37,081 nt of DNA from an uncultured Cytophagales bacterium (GTDB lineage: Bacteria; Bacteroidota; Bacteroidia; Cytophagales; UBA9547): NCBI GenBank assembly GCA_945957555.1, contig CAMFLX010000033.1:1-37081 (forward strand), written 5' to 3'. Both the position numbers and the translations under genes were made by a program. Under the pieces are notes generated by a model. It made no database searches. It saw nothing but the letters and a program-made list of their open reading frames with translations, and was not told the DNA's origin. This document shows, piece after piece, positions 33,491-37,081 of the stretch (the stretch's first letter is position 1; every line of letters begins with the position of its first letter).

Positions 33491-33579
33491 CCTTGCTATT
33501 GGCAAGTGCTACGGTTGCCGGAGCATATCATCTATATACCAAACAAAAGAAGAAAAGTAAACGTCATGCGCATTCCTAA
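33456..33579 (+). CDS. Small one-TM basic protein, read only after a -1 frameshift on A8
   Basis: From ATG 33456 the frame reads MLKK and meets eight A's (33461-33468). A -1 slip there continues as KRWIRFGVALLLASATVAGAY, then a Lys/Arg/His tail, stopping at 33577-33579. This is a convincing membrane segment with a basic tail like other cassette proteins. Without slippage the membrane frame has no ATG. A one-base homopolymer error, or a TTG start near 33490, would also explain it. It overlaps both neighbours. Confidence 0.45.
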
Positions 33580-33928
33580 GATTCCATTTCACAACGTCAT
33601 TAGCGATTTACTATACACCTTGTTCTTTCAGGGAGAATGTGTGGGCTATGTTACGTTGGAGGTGAATGCGGATGCGGTATCAACGCTTTCTATTCCCGAA
33701 CATGCACGTTATGCAATGATGGTCATTGAATCCGATCCTTACCAATACAACAAAGATATTGTACTACGTTTTCGTGAAGACGGTGACGCACCTACATCCG
33801 TTGAAGGTATGCCTTTAGGTGACTTTGGTGTTTATGAAGTGAAGGGAACGGAAAACATGCAACGATTTAAAATCATTGGCATAGAAACCGGAAGACAACA
33901 TAAAATCAGGATTCAATTTTTCGGCTAA
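33566..33928 (+). CDS. Beta-rich protein, possible spike or base component
   Basis: The 120-residue protein has no signal. Strands FFQGECVGYVTLEVNADAV, ARYAMMVIES and NMQRFKIIGIETG then HKIRIQFFG suggest a small beta-sandwich. I start at ATG 33566, since the upstream extension would run through the preceding small gene. It ends in a TAATG overlap with the spike gene, so the two are coupled. It may attach the spike to the capsid; inferred. Confidence 0.5.
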   Translation: MRIPKIPFHNVISDLLYTLFFQGECVGYVTLEVNADAVSTLSIPEHARYAMMVIESDPYQYNKDIVLRFREDGDAPTSVEGMPLGDFGVYEVKGTENMQRFKIIGIETGRQHKIRIQFFG

Positions 33929-35094
33929 TGCTTCTTAATAAACTTCGTTTATACCGCCCCAGACCTTCCAAAAGTACTTCACAAGTCAATGCTCCTGCGG
34001 AGGTCATTGAGGAAGCGTACAACCCAACTACATGGCCGGGAGACACTACACATGCCCCTTCCAGAAACAATGTATTCAATGTTATTGAGAGCTTGGGACA
34101 TGTTGGTAATGTGGTCATAGTTGACAAAACCTTTGGCAATGATTTTACAGGACGTGTAGGGAACATCAACAAACCATTCTACTCGCATTCTGCTGCTATG
34201 AATTCTATTCCTTCGGGTACACCAGGACTTTGTATTACCATGCCTGGTGTATATCAGGTAAACAGTAGTTTTGGATTCCCTGTTAAAAATGGCATTGACC
34301 ATTATCTCTTTAATGCAACCATTGAGGTTTCTCCAGGTTCCTATTCCTACGGAAGCATTTTGGTTTATCCAAATTATGTAAAATGTAAGGTCTATGGAAA
34401 AGGCACAATTAAAAACCTTTCCTCTAATCAGGACTGGGCATTAATTACACCGTATGTTTCTTGTGATTTAGAGTTTGAAGGAATTCGCTTTGAAGGGCCC
34501 AAGCAAATTATAGGAAATGCCGGAGGTTTCAATCAAATCAAAAAACTCAAATTCAGAAATTGTGAGTTGGTATCAACCAACAATACCATCCCTACTTATT
34601 TAGGTGCAGGAAACTATTCAGGTTACACACAGACTGTATTTGAAAACTGCTATATCAAGGGTGGAATGCTGGTCACTACAAGCAATTCTGGATTTTTCAC
34701 GGATAATTACCTTCTAAAATTTTATCGTTGTCATTTTGAATCCATTGATACCAATAGCAATGGTCAATACGCAAGCATTAGCTTCTTGGATTATTATTCA
34801 GATGCTCAGGTTTCCAAATACCTGTTTCAGGATTGTTCCTTTAAAGGGAATCACAATAACCTATACTGTGCAGATGGATATGGAGGTGCAGGCTCTAACA
34901 AGTATATCATCATCAACAATTGTCGCTTCGTCAATGGTGTAGAAGGCTGGATTGTGAACAACAATGCCAACTACAAATTTAAACTGACGAATTCATGGAC
35001 TACCAATAATGCCACAGGAAGCCCTGTAAACAATTTGATGTCAGGAACGGGAATGATTACTGACCCTAACCTTGAAGTAGAAAACTATGAATAG
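33928..35094 (+). CDS. Right-handed beta-helix spike protein
   Basis: The 388-residue protein has a short N-terminal arm and then APSRNNVFNVIESL, a motif common in phage fibre/spike proteins of Bacteroidota. From about residue 90 regular rungs follow: CKVYGKGTIKNL, CDLEFEGIRFEGP, KKLKFRNCELVS, TVFENCYIKGG, YRCHFES, YLFQDCSFKGN and IINNCRFVNG. That is a parallel beta-helix with Asn/Cys ladders. Such spikes bind or cut host surface polysaccharide. No catalytic residues could be assigned. It overlaps the next gene by 8 bases. Confidence 0.7.
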   Translation: MLLNKLRLYRPRPSKSTSQVNAPAEVIEEAYNPTTWPGDTTHAPSRNNVFNVIESLGHVGNVVIVDKTFGNDFTGRVGNINKPFYSHSAAMNSIPSGTPGLCITMPGVYQVNSSFGFPVKNGIDHYLFNATIEVSPGSYSYGSILVYPNYVKCKVYGKGTIKNLSSNQDWALITPYVSCDLEFEGIRFEGPKQIIGNAGGFNQIKKLKFRNCELVSTNNTIPTYLGAGNYSGYTQTVFENCYIKGGMLVTTSNSGFFTDNYLLKFYRCHFESIDTNSNGQYASISFLDYYSDAQVSKYLFQDCSFKGNHNNLYCADGYGGAGSNKYIIINNCRFVNGVEGWIVNNNANYKFKLTNSWTTNNATGSPVNNLMSGTGMITDPNLEVENYE

Positions 35095-35791
35095 TGTCCA
35101 GGGTAATATTGTGGTAAAAGAAGAACAGGTAATTCGCAAAGAGCCGATACCAGCGGGCAAGATTCCGATCTTTGACCAAGATGGGAAACTTGTTGATAGC
35201 AAGGTATTGGCAAATCCTTACGAACACATTGGCTTATTTGATGGAACGCTCAGGTATTGGTCTCCTTTGTTTTCCAGTATGGTAAGCATAAGTAATTCGT
35301 CCAACTTCTCGGCAAATCTAATCACCTACATTCCTTTTTTACTCGAAAGAGACATTGTACTGAACGAGTTAGCATTAAGCTTAAATAATGCCGGGAATGG
35401 GGGCAGTAAAATGAATGTTGGAATTGTTCGTGCCAGAGATAATCGTTCGCCTTTGATTGGAAAAGTGATATATCAAAGTCCTGAAATTGCTATTGATTCA
35501 GTGGGAGATAAAATACTAAGTGCATTATCGGTAGTTCTTAGTGCCGGTTTGTATTATTTCGCCATGCAACACAATAGCAATTCACAAATACGTTTCAGAG
35601 GCATTTCTACTACACAGATCAAACCTTTGCTTTACATACCTGCACTAAATTCCCCTGGATGGGTTCACAGTGCAACTATATCCAAGACGTATCAAAGTAC
35701 CTTAGAAGATGACGAACCTATTCCTGCAAACTTCTCCGCAGGTCTTGGATTCTCGCCTCCTGTATTCTTTTTCAAATCCATTCACAGATAG
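35087..35791 (+). CDS. Fibre-like receptor-binding protein candidate
   Basis: The 234-residue protein has an N-terminal linker (KIPIFDQDGKLVDSKVLANPYEHIGLF) of the type that joins phage fibres, then a beta-rich globular domain (about 50-234) with repeated Ser/Asn strands (NVGIVRARDNRSPLIGKVIYQSPEIA). It is translated in overlap with the beta-helix gene, so the two probably form one host-recognition module. The receptor is unknown. Confidence 0.55.
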   Translation: MNSVQGNIVVKEEQVIRKEPIPAGKIPIFDQDGKLVDSKVLANPYEHIGLFDGTLRYWSPLFSSMVSISNSSNFSANLITYIPFLLERDIVLNELALSLNNAGNGGSKMNVGIVRARDNRSPLIGKVIYQSPEIAIDSVGDKILSALSVVLSAGLYYFAMQHNSNSQIRFRGISTTQIKPLLYIPALNSPGWVHSATISKTYQSTLEDDEPIPANFSAGLGFSPPVFFFKSIHR

Positions 35792-35794
35792 ACA

Positions 35795-36040
35795 ATGGAA
35801 ATGAAAAACAATTCCGATTTCAAAGTAAAAACAATAAACTTCCCAGATGAAGTGATTGCTGACGTACGCATGTACACCAAGAAAGAACTGTGTGAACTTT
35901 ACGGAATAAGTAAAAATACTTTGGCAGCATGGATCAACAGAAGCCTGCATAAATTTGAAGCCATTGGCTATACCAAGTACCAAAAGTTGTTTACCAAAGC
36001 TCAGGTAAGGTTGTGTTTTGAGCTTTGGGGAGAGCCGTGA
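35795..36040 (+). CDS. Second helix-turn-helix protein, end of the late operon
   Basis: The 81-residue protein has the HTH region YTKKELCELYGISKNTLAAWI followed by a C-terminal part KLFTKAQVRLCFELWGEP. The same skeleton is found in the early HTH protein at 25469. Having a DNA-binding paralogue at each end of the cassette suggests one controls early and the other late steps, or replication versus packaging. Its stop codon directly abuts the stop of the opposite-strand gene. Confidence 0.7.
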   Translation: MEMKNNSDFKVKTINFPDEVIADVRMYTKKELCELYGISKNTLAAWINRSLHKFEAIGYTKYQKLFTKAQVRLCFELWGEP

Positions 36041-36586
36041 TTATTTTACAAGTTTAATTTCAAGAATTTTTTCTATCTCCTCTTTCCAAATATTAGGAAC
36101 AAAAATGGGTATTTCTTTAGCCTTAAAATATACAGCGGCCTGCAATCGATGCTTACCGTCAACTGGATTGATTTTGCCATTTAAAGGCATTAGTGAAGGA
36201 GGAATCAATTTTGTACCTTCTAACCAATGATTAATTACTTTACAAATGTTTGCTTTGCTTAGGGCTCTATGAAAAAGTTGCTTTCCTGTATATATTGTTC
36301 CGTTGGCATCCATTTTACTCAATAACAACTCAATATTTACTGAATTATATATTTCATATCCGTCTTCCAAAATTTCATCATTTAGATTATCTCTTTGGAG
36401 TTTCAGATCTATTTGAGTTTTATCTAAATGCCACAATGGAATTACATTTAGCTTTTTATTCTTATATAGTTTTTTAACCTGCTCACATTTTTCATTATCT
36501 ATTTTTATTAGATTCAGATTTTGTTGATGGCTCTCCCATAAATTCTCTAATTCTTCAGAAGTATATTCTTCAAATTTCTTTGCCAT
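36041..36586 (-). CDS. ParB/sulfiredoxin-like domain protein
   Basis: The 181-residue protein is helical at the N-terminus (about 1-45). The C-terminal half has LIPPSLMPLNGKINPVDGKHRLQAAVYF then KEIPIFV, the D-G-x-H-R motif of ParB/Srx-type nucleotide-binding domains (about 125-165). Such domains are found in partition proteins, nucleases and antiphage or toxin proteins. It lies end to end with the late operon, with no intergenic base, and overlaps the upstream gene by 17 bases. Role unknown. Confidence 0.6.
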   Translation of the reverse strand: MAKKFEEYTSEELENLWESHQQNLNLIKIDNEKCEQVKKLYKNKKLNVIPLWHLDKTQIDLKLQRDNLNDEILEDGYEIYNSVNIELLLSKMDANGTIYTGKQLFHRALSKANICKVINHWLEGTKLIPPSLMPLNGKINPVDGKHRLQAAVYFKAKEIPIFVPNIWKEEIEKILEIKLVK

Positions 36587-37047
36587 GTATTATCTCTCGC
36601 TTAACATTTGTACAATTTAAAAAATCAAAACTTTGGTCATTAGCATTAATTGACCATCTCGAACTGATTTTATTTTTATAACAGAGCTCTCGAATTTCAA
36701 ATCCAAATAGTCTTTCTGTCTTATTTAGATTTAATGGATTTGGGAAATCTCCTTTAGGATTTCTTCTCCATCCAATAAAAAAAGGCTTATCGCCATCAAT
36801 ATCGTAATTTCTATCCCCTGTAACTGCTGTCTTTAACAAGGAAGTGATGCTACTTTTGGTTTCCACCAAGAAACTTTCCTCTGGAAGAGCCTTTATTAAA
36901 CTATTTAATCTTTCAAATAAAGGAGTTGTTTTCTTATCATTCACAGCATGAAAAACCTTCTCACGAATTGCTGAGAAAACATCAGTGGGGATAAATGGAG
37001 TTACGGAATATCCATTTCTTACAGAGAACTGCCACGCTATAGTATAC
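36570..37047 (-). CDS. C-terminal part of an unknown protein cut by the contig end
   Basis: About 159 residues of genuine sequence, with the N-terminus missing. Recognisable only as a mixed protein with YSVTPFIPTDVFSAIREKV and a C-terminal part with FFIGWRRNPKGDFPNP and LFGFEIREL. The first ten residues of the apparent frame (MGSEMCIRDR) are translated adapter, not protein. It is translationally coupled to the ParB-like gene, so the two likely work together, for example in defence or element maintenance. No function can be given. Confidence 0.6.
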
Positions 37048-37081
37048 CTGTCTCTTATACACATCTCCGAGCCCACGAGAC
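37048..37081. other. Illumina Nextera adapter left in the assembly
   Basis: 37048-37066 is the 19-base transposon mosaic end CTGTCTCTTATACACATCT, and 37067-37081 (CCGAGCCCACGAGAC) is the rest of the Nextera read-2 adapter. This is an artefact, not genomic sequence. Confidence 0.97.

Larger units (their letters stand above)
23678..36040 (+). mobile_element. Candidate tailless prophage or phage-derived element (boundaries uncertain)
   Basis: About 12.3 kb of same-strand, mostly overlapping small genes. Visible functions: winged-helix initiator-like protein, HTH proteins, holin-like protein, transglutaminase-like protein, several one-TM basic proteins, consecutive small beta-sandwich proteins, peptidoglycan-binding and lytic transglycosylase proteins, beta-helix spike and fibre-like protein. 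Nothing resembles a terminase, portal, HK97 capsid, tail, conjugation gene, integrase or Walker-type packaging ATPase. That pattern fits small icosahedral phages with jelly-roll capsids and an internal membrane; FLiP (Finnlakeviridae), which infects Flavobacterium, is one known case with a transglycosylase and no recognisable ATPase. Relationship to FLiP is inferred, not shown. The left edge is set at the end of the RteC gene and the right edge is arbitrary. Confidence 0.6.

Noticed and set aside
32954..33928. Reading frame 33333-33560 as a gene
   Set aside because: It is out of frame inside the transglycosylase gene; only its end overlaps the proposed frameshifted TM protein.
23678..36040. 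Conjugative plasmid or transposon
   Set aside because: No relaxase, VirB4/TraG-type ATPase, coupling protein or other transfer gene is visible.
1..37047. tRNA or rRNA genes
   Set aside because: I saw no cloverleaf or rRNA-like sequence; a covariance-model scan was not possible.

Overview
The window reads as a contig from a Bacteroidota bacterium. The signs are a type IX secretion C-terminal domain on a large secreted enzyme, -7 promoter boxes of the form TAnnTTTG, an RteC-domain protein, CzcA-type pumps fused to their outer-membrane channel, and hardly any Shine-Dalgarno sequences. The species cannot be named from sequence alone. The last 34 bases (37048-37081) are Illumina Nextera adapter, so the true sequence ends at 37047, at a contig break.

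Layout. (1) 1-9.5 kb, chromosome-like: a truncated hybrid sensor kinase, a GH8-like secreted glycosidase, an Fn3-domain protein, a striking AT-rich array with an exact 21-bp period, a small membrane protein, a 143-bp MITE-like inverted-repeat element, an XRE regulator and a small hypothetical gene. (2) 8.9-12.5 kb, a metal-responsive divergent unit: a DtxR/MntR-family repressor facing a di-haem oxidoreductase, a Rieske lipoprotein and a porin. A perfect palindrome in the shared intergenic region abuts a -7 box. (3) 12.5-22.8 kb, heavy-metal efflux: small Cys/His-rich envelope proteins, an outer-membrane beta-barrel, a CzcA RND pump fused to a TolC-like channel, its lipoprotein adaptor, a small methyltransferase-like membrane protein and a Zn/Cd-type P1B ATPase. 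An RteC-domain gene follows directly.

(4) 23.7-36.0 kb, the most interesting part: a compact, tightly overlapping gene cassette that looks like a tailless, probably membrane-containing phage or prophage. An early operon encodes a winged-helix initiator-like protein with repeats inside its own gene, a small unknown protein and a small HTH protein. A late operon of about 18 genes encodes a holin-like protein, several one-TM basic proteins, a transglutaminase-like protein, a run of small beta-sandwich proteins that are capsid candidates, a coiled-coil protein, two proteins with annexin-like segments (one also with a peptidoglycan-binding domain), a lytic transglycosylase, a beta-helix spike, a fibre-like protein and a second HTH paralogue. 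I see no terminase, portal, HK97-type capsid, tail, packaging ATPase or integrase. Related direct repeats (GGAACA...GGAA) lie before both operons and inside the initiator gene, which suggests one protein may control replication and both promoters. (5) 36.0-37.05 kb: two overlapping minus-strand genes, one ParB-like and one truncated by the contig end, abutting the cassette with no gap.

How it fits together: regions 2-4 look like stacked accessory DNA of metal homeostasis, metal efflux, a transfer-element-type regulator and a viral cassette. Whether the virus-like cassette and the metal island form one mobile unit cannot be decided here, because no attachment sites or integrase are visible.
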